In this document: positions 55,989-64,000 of the stretch, one piece after another
Numbering within the stretch: position 1 is the first letter of the stretch
Layout of the letters: the number at the start of each line of letters is the position of its first letter
Origin: Zygnema cylindricum
Lineage: Eukaryota; Streptophyta; Zygnematophyceae; Zygnematales; Zygnemataceae
Direction: 5' to 3'
NCBI GenBank assembly: GCA_037447655.1
Contig: JBBHKE010000991.1
Location: forward strand, 1-64,000
DNA length: 64,000 nucleotides
The notes under the pieces: model-generated
The model's database searches: none
Told to the model about the DNA's origin: nothing
The model's input: only the letters and a program-made list of their open reading frames with translations
Made by a program: the position numbers and the translations under genes

Positions 55989-57770
55989 TCAATCTTTAAT
56001 TTCAGACCACACTTCTCCCTGCAAAAAAATTACCTTAGGGGAAGGCACTGGTTTGGTCATCATATCTGCTACCATCTCACTATCTGGTCTGTACTCTAAA
56101 CTGATTATTTTATTTTTTACTTTCTCTCTAACAAAGCTGATTCTAATGTCCATGTGTTTAGCTTTAAAATGATGTTTAGGATTGGCAGAAATAGCGATTG
56201 CTGCTTGATTATCACAAAATATTTTATGCACACCACTCTTAAGATGACCAAGTTCACCAAATAAAGACTTCACCCACATCAATTCTTTTACAGCAGAGCA
56301 AGAGGCCATATGCTCAGCCTCCATGGTGGACTGAGCAATGACCTTTTGCTGTTTGCTACTCCAACAGCAAGCCCCATCACCCACATATAACACATATCCA
56401 GAAGTGCATCTCCTCATCGGAGCATCACCATAACTAGCATCACTCCAAGTAGTGATGTCAGTATTCTCCCCACCCAAATGCAACCATAGATCCCTAGTTC
56501 CTATCAAGTATCTAAGAACTCTTTTAGGTGCCTCCCAATCCTTCTTAGTGGGAGCATTTAGACTTCTACTCAGCACTCCTACAGCTGCAGCTAAATCCGG
56601 CCGGGTACAATTCATAAAATAGATTAGACTTCCCACTACTTGCCTGTAAGGAATAGTCTGCATGAACTTCTGTTCTTCAAGAGATAATTCCTCGTCTAAG
56701 ACTATGACTCCTCCTTCCTCACTCCCCTCACTTCCCTTTTTCAACTCCATTGGAGTTGTACAACTATTAGCTTTATCCATTTGAAATTTTTCAAGCATGT
56801 TCCCTATTGCTTCCTTTTGAGTCAATCTTATAATTTTTCTTTTTCGGTCTCTCTCTACTTGAATTCCCAAAATATATTTTGCTTCCCCCATATCCTTCAT
56901 TTTAAATCTCCCCTTAAGATCGGTTTTTAGTTTATTAATTTTTTCCATTGATTTACTTAAAACAAGCAAATCATCAACATAAATTGCAATAAATATAAAA
57001 CCTTCCTCACCTTCGAAAACATAGATTGAGTGATCTGAGCTGATCCGAATATATCCTAGACCGGTAAGAAACTCATCAAGCTTCTTATTCCACTGTCGAG
57101 GCGCCTGTTTCAAACCATAAAGAGATTTAATCAGTCGGCATACCTTACTCTCCTCTCCTTCTTCCACAAACCCTTCGGGTTGTCGCATGAAGATCTCCTC
57201 TTCCAATTCTCCATGCAAAAAGGCTGTTTTGATGTCTATCTGGTGCACTTCCATGTCTTCCGCTGCTGCCAGGCTGAGAAGTATGCGGACGGAGGGAAAT
57301 CTGACCACCAGGGCAAAGGTTTCCTCGTAGTCAATTCCCTCCTTTTGTGTAAATCCCTTTGCCACTAGTCGGGCCTTGTAGCGCTCGATTGTGTTATCTG
57401 GGTTCAGTTTTAATTTGAAAACCCACTTACAACCGATTGGTTTTCGGTTAGGTGGACAATCCACCAGCTCCCAAGTATCGGCTGCCATAATTGAGGCCAT
57501 CTCTTCATTGATGGCTGTCTTCCACCGATTTCTTTCTGGACAAGTCATCGCCTCTCCATAAGTTTGAGGTTCATCTTGATGAGATAGTTTTGTTACCTTG
57601 TTATTAACCTGTTTTTCTTGCAGTCTTTTACTACTTCTTCTTCCCCTTTCAAAATCTGAGGCCGGAATAGATGGTTCTCGTGGATTCTTTCGAACAAACT
57701 TAGTTTCTCCCCTATCCCTTGATTCCGAATCAATTTCCACCACGTTTTCCGCTTCGGGTAGAGTTGTCAC
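55989..57770 (-). CDS. Copia reverse transcriptase-RNase H polyprotein segment (element A)
   Basis: The longest open frame in the window, 593 codons. Order: linker (ERGRRSSKRLQEKQ, ~residue 38), RT from CKWVFKLKLNPDNTIERYKA (~115), YEETFALVVRF (usual Pro is Leu), QIDIKTAFLHGELEEEIF (~185, catalytic Asp), YGLKQAPRQW, IAIYVDDLLVLSK (~265, Asp pair), then RNase H: WSDASYGDAPMRRCTSG (~440), STMEAEHMAS (~485, catalytic Glu kept), IFCDNQAAIAI (~520), MMTKPVPSPK near the end. All catalytic acidic residues are present. The frame begins only because a stop just upstream (around 57780) cuts it from integrase, so it is a segment of Gag-Pol rather than an independent gene. Translation in vivo is doubtful. 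Confidence 0.8.
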   Translation of the reverse strand: MTTLPEAENVVEIDSESRDRGETKFVRKNPREPSIPASDFERGRRSSKRLQEKQVNNKVTKLSHQDEPQTYGEAMTCPERNRWKTAINEEMASIMAADTWELVDCPPNRKPIGCKWVFKLKLNPDNTIERYKARLVAKGFTQKEGIDYEETFALVVRFPSVRILLSLAAAEDMEVHQIDIKTAFLHGELEEEIFMRQPEGFVEEGEESKVCRLIKSLYGLKQAPRQWNKKLDEFLTGLGYIRISSDHSIYVFEGEEGFIFIAIYVDDLLVLSKSMEKINKLKTDLKGRFKMKDMGEAKYILGIQVERDRKRKIIRLTQKEAIGNMLEKFQMDKANSCTTPMELKKGSEGSEEGGVIVLDEELSLEEQKFMQTIPYRQVVGSLIYFMNCTRPDLAAAVGVLSRSLNAPTKKDWEAPKRVLRYLIGTRDLWLHLGGENTDITTWSDASYGDAPMRRCTSGYVLYVGDGACCWSSKQQKVIAQSTMEAEHMASCSAVKELMWVKSLFGELGHLKSGVHKIFCDNQAAIAISANPKHHFKAKHMDIRISFVREKVKNKIISLEYRPDSEMVADMMTKPVPSPKVIFLQGEVWSEIKD

Positions 57771-57776
57771 TGGAGT

Positions 57777-58214
57777 TTACACAGCCGAGTCCTTTTCGGT
57801 CTGATTTGTTCCTGCAAGAGTGTCATCTTCTCTAAAACTTGGATATTTAGGAAGCTCAAAGTCATCGGAATTTTTTGACTCAAATCTGATTTTTACTGAC
57901 TTCGTATATTTGAAGGGATCCACAGACTTTCCTTCATCCATAACTACTAGATGCTTTACTAAGATTATATCTTCCCTTTTTAGATCATAAACTCTATATC
58001 CTTTAACATCTTCATCATATCCTAATAAGTATATTGGTTTTCCTTTATGATCTAGCTTCCAATTGGACCGACCAATATCTAGACTGAACACTTGACTGCC
58101 CAAAACCTTTAAATGAGATAAGTCTGGTTTCCGGCCTGTCCATCTTTCATAAGGTGTTTGATCTTTTATAGCTGAAGTAAGAACTCTATTTTTGAGGTAA
58201 TTAGCACAGTTCAT
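57777..58214 (-). pseudogene. Copia integrase C-terminal region (element A)
   Basis: A 145-codon frame starting in NCANYLKNRVLTSA, then GRKPDLSHLKVLGSQVFSLD, GKPIYLLGYDEDVKGYRVYD and KIRFESKN. It is the target-contact, GKGGY-like C-terminal part of integrase. It is separated from the core by a frame change near 58214 and from RT by a stop near 57780. Confidence 0.8.
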
Positions 58215-58640
58215 TGCTTCTTACCCAAAACCTTTTTCCTATCTTCTTATCCGACAACATACTTCTAGCACTATCACTTAGTGTTCTATTTAACCTTTCA
58301 GCTACCCCATTCTGTTCCGGATTTTCTGGAACTGTCTTTTGGTGTTGAACCCCATCTTCCCTCAAAAAATCCTCAAACTGGTTAGAAGTATACTCTCCAC
58401 CATTGTCACTCCTTACTCTCTTGATTGGAGTTTCATGGAGTTTTTCGCTCCATGCTTTATATTGTCTAAACAATCCTGATCTTCGGACTTGTTTTTCAAA
58501 AAATACACCCGAGAATACCGAGACCAATCATCAGTTATAGTCATCATAAATCTCTTCCCCCCCGGTGAGGGCACTCTAGCCGGTCCCCAAATATCTGTGT
58601 GTACTAGATCTAGAAGTTTTTCTCCCTTGTAGGTGGCTGT
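58201..58640 (-). pseudogene. Copia integrase core (element A)
   Basis: The frame 58201-58527 holds RSDNGGEYTSNQFEDFLRE (second Asp) and NPEQNGVAERLNRTLSD (Glu). Upstream, HTDIWGPA and DDWSRYSRV are readable at 58530-58610 in a neighbouring frame, so one frameshift (near 58490-58530) interrupts the domain. The three catalytic residues survive. Confidence 0.8.
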
Positions 58641-58652
58641 TTTAGGAAAGGG

Positions 58653-59279
58653 TTATCTGTGTGCTTTACCTTGGGCACACCCACTACAATCACTTATATC
58701 ATCACTCTCGCTGAACTGAATCCCTTCCACCACTCCCATCTTTTTCATCTCTCTTAACTTATCTAGATTCACATGCCCAAGCCTCTTATGCCACATCATA
58801 ATATCATGAACACCAGCATAATAAAGTTTCTTTGTTTCATTACTTAAGATCAGCCTAAACATCCCATGGCTACCTTTCTCAGCAATGAAATAGACATCCT
58901 CCTCAAAACTAGCAGTAAAGACTCCTTCCCTAGTGCTAGTAAAAAAACCCTTATCATCTAATACAAATGTAGAGATAAGGTTTTTGTTTAGTTTCGGGAT
59001 AAACAATACATCGGAGAATGTTAATATGGATGTCTTTCCTTCTACTAACACTTTCAGATCTACCGATCCTACAAGAGTAGAGGTGACTATCCTCCCATCC
59101 CCGTACTCTATCTCTACGGTGGGAATCTTTCTTATCTTAGTGAACAAGTGCCTATCCTTACACATGTGCATTGAGGCACCTGAATCTATAATCCAGCCTG
59201 CTTCACCTTTCAATCCACCATAAGCACATTTCTGCCTTAACTTTCTGATCAGCCAATTGTTGTTGCTGAATCGTACCAC
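58653..59279 (-). pseudogene. Copia protease and GAG-pre-integrase (element A)
   Basis: A 208-codon open frame: RQKCAYGGLKGEAGW, protease active site IIDSGASMHMCKD, VGSVDLKVLVEGKTS, then MMWHKRLGHVNLDKLREMKK and CSGCAQGKA, the His-His-Cys-Cys zinc region before integrase. The N-terminus is artificial: it starts at a deletion junction with gag near 59245. Protease motifs are intact. Confidence 0.85.
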
Positions 59280-59724
59280 TTCGGTACATCTCTATGAGAG
59301 CCATCCAAAGATCGGATGCCCTCTCTACCTGCAAATGAGGACATGCAAGTCCTTGAGTGAGATAGCGTAGGATGAAGTGCTTTGCCGCCATATTGTTGAA
59401 GTCCCAAGTTTCAGTATCATTCTCCTCGTTCCTCGGAATAGGTGACATGAATGCTAAACCAGTTGCTATTGGTGTGGTCGCCTCCTTCTCCTTTCCTTTG
59501 TCCACCACCTCTCCTTCCTTTGTTTCCTCCGTTGAAGGTGAATCCTCTTTCTTGGTGAATCTGCTTCCTTTAAACCCTGGAGGAATTCCAAGACTTGATG
59601 GACGCCCCAATCGTCCACTCACTATCCCCCGAAACCTTTTTTCGCATAGAGCTCCTATCATCATATTTTCCCAGTATATGAAGCGAGTTCCATTAAAAAT
59701 TGGTACCCTAGAGGGTGGGCCCAT
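59203..59724 (-). pseudogene. Copia gag, C-terminally truncated (element A)
   Basis: The likely start is ATG 59722-59724, inside the PBS, giving MGPPSRVPIFNGTRFIYW. An upstream ATG at 59746-59748 is in the LTR end and in frame, but homology to the other copies supports the PBS start. Gag core: AAKHFILRYLTQGLACPHL, YRSGTIQQQQLADQK, then a jump into VKAEMC, which is protease-linker sequence in the wrong frame. The second half of Gag, including the CCHC knuckle, is deleted. The element could move only with Gag supplied in trans, or lost this part after insertion. Confidence 0.85.
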
Positions 59725-59728
59725 AACC
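59714..59728 (-). other. Primer-binding site of element A with embedded gag ATG
   Basis: The minus strand reads GGTTATGGGCCCACC immediately after the LTR end TTTCA. Fifteen bases are complementary to the anticodon stem-loop of plant initiator tRNA-Met (GGTGGGCCCATAACC, from general knowledge of that tRNA). The ATG in the centre pairs with the CAU anticodon. Confidence 0.8.
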
Positions 59729-60777
59729 TGAAACTCTAAGACCTCCATAAGTCCTCAGAGTGGACAGCTTCGAAGAAGCCTCTTAGATAATCCTGACCCC
59801 TTTGTGTTTAAGCAAAAATAACTGCCACCTTGGCAGACAAAAACCTTGACCACCTTCACCCGTGTGAAGACAAGACTCCCCTGAGTCGATAGCAAAAAGA
59901 ATCTCTGAATTTGCTCCCCTGAGCAGTAAGTTATGGAGGGTCAAAGTTGACCTTTTGTACAGAAGCTCTCTGGGAGAGAGGGTCCTATCTCCTAATTTTT
60001 TCTAAGTCTTATCTCACTCACAGACTCTATCTACTGATGTACGGAACCAATCAGAATTGAGTTCCGTACGCAAAAGTACAGTTGCCGGTGTACTTTAGGT
60101 ACGGACATTGTACGACAAGGCCTAAATGTCGACACATGTCATATCCGAATTCGATGCCATAATCTCCGGGGATTCCACGATCCAACGAAATTTCGCCACG
60201 CGTCATCCGATGTGGCGATGGCCACAAACCGCCGAAAACTTCCTCCGCGATCTCGTCGGTAATTGCGGCCGTCGAATTAGAATTTAATTTAATCGTAGCC
60301 GTAATAAATACATGTGCGGTATTTGTTTCATTTACGAAACAAATGCGCGGTATTGATTTATAGTCCGTACCGTAATCCGTATTTTATATATTACCGAATC
60401 TATGTATTCCGTAATCTATTATAGTTAAATGAATAATCGTACGTATACATATTTAAATAAATATCAAACTATATACTACGTATCATGACTTATAGACTTA
60501 ACGGCTAAGGCTACCGGCTATTTCCTGTCTGCCGACCAGTAGGTACAAGGATCAATTCTTGCCGCCGGCACATACCTTTTAAATAAATAGACCCGAACTA
60601 ATATAAATTTCCCGTAAACCTCAGGATAGCCTAGGTAGCCATGGCTCTAGCTTCCTCTCCAATTTCTCAGTGACTGCGACAAGTTTGAGAGTTGGAGAGA
60701 GAAGTTAGAGGTAGACTGCCTCGGCTTTTTTCTTTCTATTCAGACCTAGAAAATACTTAAAACCATTAATTTCTACA
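59729..60777 (-). repeat. 5' LTR of element A
   Basis: Plus text TGAAACTCTAAGACC to AATTTCTACA. Matches 54924-55971 with few differences. Antisense tRNA-like block: A-box-like 60502-60512, B-box-like 60549-60559. Confidence 0.9.
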
Positions 60778-60831
60778 ATAGCGGTCAGCTTTATCCCATT
60801 AGAGTAGGACCAATGCTAAATGCTATAGTAT

Positions 60832-60886
<55 letters not shown>

Positions 60887-61596
60887 ATAGGGAGGAACAA
60901 ATTCATTTAATTACAACTATATACCGCTTGCATAGATACAGTTTTATGAAAGTACGAAGTAGGACACTTTTTCAAAACAAATACCACGCATTTTTTTTTG
61001 CCAGCGAAACAAATGTCGCGCAAGTATTTATAACGGCTAAGATTGCGTCTCGCTGCAAATCCAACGGCGCACATCATCACCGAAATCCCGGAGTGGTCAC
61101 TTTGGTGTTTTGTGACGTAGCATGACGTGGAGCCACGTGGAGAGATGACATTCGGTCATAGGAATTTCGAGGAATGTACGGACGAGTAAAAAACAGACAC
61201 ACATCTGATTAATAGCCTTGTCGTACATAGGCCGTACAAAAGGTACATCGGTAGTAGTACTTTTTGGTACTGTACAGTAATCTAATTGGTCCGTACTTCG
61301 GTAGATAGAAGTTATTAGAGGGAATCAGAACTTATAAAATTTTGGTAGGTAGTCACCTCTCCCTTTGAGAGTTTGTACAAATTGGCATTTTTATTGCCTC
61401 ATAACTTATCGGCTGGTTGGCCATTTTCAGTGATTCTTTTTGCTACGAACTCAAAGGATTCTAAGCTCCATAGGGATGCAGTCAAACTGCCATTTCGCCT
61501 TCCTTGACGGCTGTGGTTGTGGCTTTAAGTGGGTTAGTTAAATACTATCTAGAGGCTTCCTGTATTGCGTGGTCCAATAGAGGACACACAATTGCA
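60778..61596 (+). repeat. LTR3 of element B, right part
   Basis: Resumes ATAGCGGTCAGCTTTATCC and ends ACAATTGCA, followed by the target copy AAGGT. Contains an expanded TA microsatellite, which lengthens this LTR relative to LTR1 and LTR2. Confidence 0.85.
60834..60885. repeat. (TA)n microsatellite
   Basis: About 25 uninterrupted AT/TA dinucleotides in LTR3, where LTR1 and LTR2 have only a short GATATATAT-like stretch. It produces an artefactual Ile-Tyr repeat frame. Confidence 0.9.
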
Positions 61597-64000
61597 AAGG
61601 TAACGTAGCTCACCAAGCAAAGACTTAACCAACATCAATTCTTTTACAAGAGAGCAAAAGGCCATATACTTAGCCTCCATAGTGGACTGAGCAATAACCT
61701 TTTGTTGTTTGCTACTCCAGCAACAAGCCCATCTCCCACTTATAATACATATCCAGAACTACATCTCTCATTAGAGCATCACCATAACTAGCATCACTCG
61801 AAGTAGTGATGTCTGTATTTCCCCCACCAAAATGCAACCATAGATCCCTAGTTCCTATCAAATATCTAAGGACCCTTTTAGCTTCCTCCCAATCTCTTTA
61901 AGTGGGAGCTTTTAGAATTCTACTCAACACTCCTACAGCTGCAGCTAGATCCGGTCGGGTACAATTCATAAAATAGATTAGGCTTCCCACTACTTGCTTG
62001 TAAAGAATAGTCTGCATAAACTTATGTTATTTATGACCTAATTCTTTGTCTCAGATTATGACTCCTTCTTCCACACTCCCCTTACTTCCCTTCTTTGACT
62101 CCATTGGAGTTGTACAACAATTAGCGTTATCCATGGAAATTTTTTCCAACATGATCCCTATTGCTTCTTTTTCAGTCTATCTTATAATATTTCTTTCTCA
62201 GTCTCTTTCTACTTGAATTCCAAAAATATATCTTGCCTCCCCCATATCCTTCATCTCAAATCTTCCCTTAAGATCGGTATTCAGTTAATTAATTTTGTCC
62301 ATTGATTTACTTAAAACCAGCAAATCATTACATAAATTGCAATAAAAATAACGCCTTCCTCATCTTCAAAAACATAGATGGAGTGATCTGAGCTGATCCA
62401 AATATATCCCAGACAGGTAAGAAACTCATCAAACTTCTTATTCCATTGTCGTGGCGCTTGTTTCAACCATAAAGAGATTTAATCAGTAGGCATACCTTAC
62501 TCTCCTCTCCTTACTCTACAAATCCTTCGAGTTGTCGCATGAAGATCTCCTCTTCCAATTCTACATGCAAAAAGGCTGTCTTGATGTCCATCAAGTGCAC
62601 CTCCATGCCTTTCGCTAGTACCAAACTGAGAAGTATGTAGACGGAGGGAAATCTACTGACCGGGGCAAAAGTTTCCTCTTAGTCGATTCCCTCTTTCTGT
62701 GTAAATACTTTTGCCACTCACTGGGCTTTGTAGCACTCAATGGTGATGTCTGGGTTCTGTTTTAATTTGGACACCCACTTACAACTGATTAGTTTTCGAT
62801 TAGATGGACAGTCCACCAGCTCCTAAGTATTGGCTGCCATAATTGAGGCCATCTCCTCATTGATGGTCGTCTTCCACCGGTTCCTTTCTGGACAATTCAT
62901 CGCCTCTCCGTAAGTCTGAGGTTCATCTGGATGAGATAGTTTTGTTACCTTGTTACTAACCTATTTTTCTTGCAACCTTTTGCTACTTCTTCTTCCTCCC
63001 TCAAAATTTGTGGCCGGAATAGATTGTTCTAGTGGGTTCTTTCGAACAATCTCGGCTTCTCCCCTGTCCCTCCATTCCGAATTAATTTCCACCACGTCTT
63101 CCGCTCCGGGTAACGTTGTCACTGGAGTTTCCGCGGCCGAGTCCTTCTCGGTTTGATTTGTGCCTGTAAGAATGTCATCTTCTCTGAAACTTGGATAGTT
63201 AGAAAGCTCAAAGTCATCAGAATTTTTTGACTCAAATCTGATTTTTACTGACTTTGTATACTTGAAGGGATCCACAAACTTTCATTCATCCATAACTACT
63301 AGATGCGTTCCTAAGATTATATCTTCCCTTTTTAGATCATAAACTCTGTATCCTTTTACATCCTCATCATATCCTCATAAGTTTCATGGTTTTTTTTAGG
63401 ATCTAGCTTCCAATTAGACCGATCTGTATCTAGACTGAACACATGAATGCCGAAAACCTTTAAGTGAGATATGTTTGGTTTCCGGACACTCCATCTCTTA
63501 TAAGGTGTTTGGCCTTTTACCGCTGAAGTAAAAACTATATTTTTGAGGTAATTAGCACAATTCATTGCTTCGGCCCAAAACCTATTTCCTATCTTCTTAT
63601 CTAACAACATACTTGTAGCACTATCACTTAGTGTCCTATTTAATCTTTGTGCTACCCATTCTGTTCCGGGTTTTTTGGAACTCTCTTTTGGTGTTAGACT
63701 CCATCTTCCCTCAAAAAATCCTCAAACCGGTTAGAGGTATACTCTCTACTATTGTCACCCTTTTCTCTCTTGATTGGGGTTTCACGGAGTTTCTCACTCC
63801 ATGCTTTATATTGTCTAAAACATTCATGAGCTTCTGACTTATTTTTCAAAAAATACACCCTAGAATGCCGCGACCAATCATTTGTGATAGTCATCATAAA
63901 TCTCTTCCCCTCGGGTGAGGGCACTTTGGCCGGTCCCCAAGTATTTGTGTAATAAATCTAGAATCTCTTCTCCCTTATAGGTGGCAGTTTTTGGGAAGGG
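61597..64000 (-). pseudogene. Outer copia element, RNase H-RT-integrase remnant
   Basis: Aligns along its length to 56240-58600 of element A, but with many indels and stops. Recognisable at DNA level: RNase H (61640-61830), RT thumb (61900-62300), YVDD region (near 62310, damaged), MDIKTAF region (near 62580), WVFK region (near 62780). Protein-level pieces: linker 62961-63275 (GGRRSSKRLQEK), integrase C-terminus 63356-63610 (NCANYLKN, KPNISHLKVFG), integrase core 63694-63924 (GKRFMMTITNDWSRHSRVYFLKNKSEA, then KGDNSREYTSNRFEDFL). The element continues past the window end. Confidence 0.85.

Larger units (their letters stand above)
54924..60777 (-). mobile_element. Ty1/copia element A (inner, youngest)
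   Basis: A 5854-bp minus-strand element with two ~1048-bp LTRs that look almost identical by eye. Flanking bases ATTGC (54919-54923) and ATAGC (60778-60782) are a 5-bp target duplication with one change; the uninterrupted site in LTR1 reads ATGGC. Order on the minus strand: 5' LTR, PBS, gag N-half, deletion, protease, integrase, RT, RNase H, polypurine tract, 3' LTR. Confidence 0.9.
46376..61596 (+). mobile_element. Ty1/copia element B, LTR-internal-LTR-internal-LTR array
   Basis: The 5-bp direct repeat AAGGT at 46371-46375 and 61597-61601 delimits the insertion. Inside are LTR1 (46376-47409), internal region 1 (47410-51738), LTR2 (51739-52785), a truncated internal region 2 (52786-54663), and LTR3 (54664-54923 plus 60778-61596), which is split by element A. 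All three LTRs start TGTTGAAA and end TTGCA. Confidence 0.85.
45063..64000 (-). mobile_element. Outer Ty1/copia element (runs off the right edge), host of the nest
   Basis: The 3' LTR (45063-46103) and the last part of RNase H (46104-46375) lie left of element B. The reading continues, still on the minus strand, at 61602 and runs to the window end through RNase H, RT and integrase in degenerate form. The split falls inside the phrase matching CTTAAGATGACCAAGTTCACC of the inner element. The target copy AAGGT borders element B on both sides. The 5' LTR is outside the window. Confidence 0.85.

Noticed and set aside
60832-61125. 97-codon frame opening with an Ile-Tyr repeat
   Set aside because: It is a translation of the TA microsatellite and LTR3, not a gene.

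Overview
The window is a repeat-dominated, AT-rich stretch of a nuclear plant genome. No intact host gene, rRNA, tRNA or CRISPR array can be supported. Plant origin is inferred from Ty1/copia elements whose primer-binding site pairs with the anticodon arm of the plant-type initiator tRNA-Met, from spliceosomal introns in a decayed transposase gene, and from hAT, PIF/Harbinger and TA-flanked MITE families. The species cannot be named; a bryophyte or other non-model land plant is only a guess.

Layout, left half. 1-5 kb: TA-flanked MITEs, a hAT-like element (1087-3765) carrying a PIF/Harbinger insertion with a partly duplicated end, and short tandem duplications. About 5.06-8.93 kb: a minus-strand copia relic (element C) lacking reverse transcriptase and most of integrase. 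8.9-14.9 kb: AT-rich DNA with nothing recognisable. 14.9-17.8 kb: two PIF/Harbinger relatives in opposite orientation around a MITE. 18.3-19.6 kb: a GC-richer unique block. 19.6-25.3 kb: MITEs, two hAT-like elements with 8-bp target duplications (one inside a MITE) and a ~790-bp polypyrimidine tract. 26.8-31.6 kb: a decayed DDE_1-type (pogo/CENP-B-like) transposase gene whose exons can be joined across splice sites. Its 2.6-kb first intron contains a second, broken ORF encoding an acidic, coiled-coil protein.

Layout, right half. 32.8-40.4 kb: minus-strand copia element D, whose 3' LTR appears split by a ~1.9-kb inversion. 40.4-45.0 kb: MITEs and very AT-rich DNA. 45.06 kb to the window end: a three-level nest. 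An outer minus-strand copia element (running off the right edge) was hit by a plus-strand element B (46376-61596, 5-bp target duplication AAGGT). B has the form LTR-internal-LTR-truncated internal-LTR. Its third LTR was then hit by a younger minus-strand element A (54924-60777).

The copia elements share one organisation: LTR of ~1 kb ending in CA, PBS, gag with CCHC knuckle, DSG protease, integrase, reverse transcriptase with YVDD, RNase H, a polypurine tract just before the 3' LTR. Every internal region is broken by stops, frameshifts or deletions; the best reading frame is the 593-codon RT-RNase H of element A. Two unusual shared features stand out: the gag ATG lies inside the half-tRNA PBS, and each LTR contains an antisense tRNA-like block with A-box and B-box similarity.
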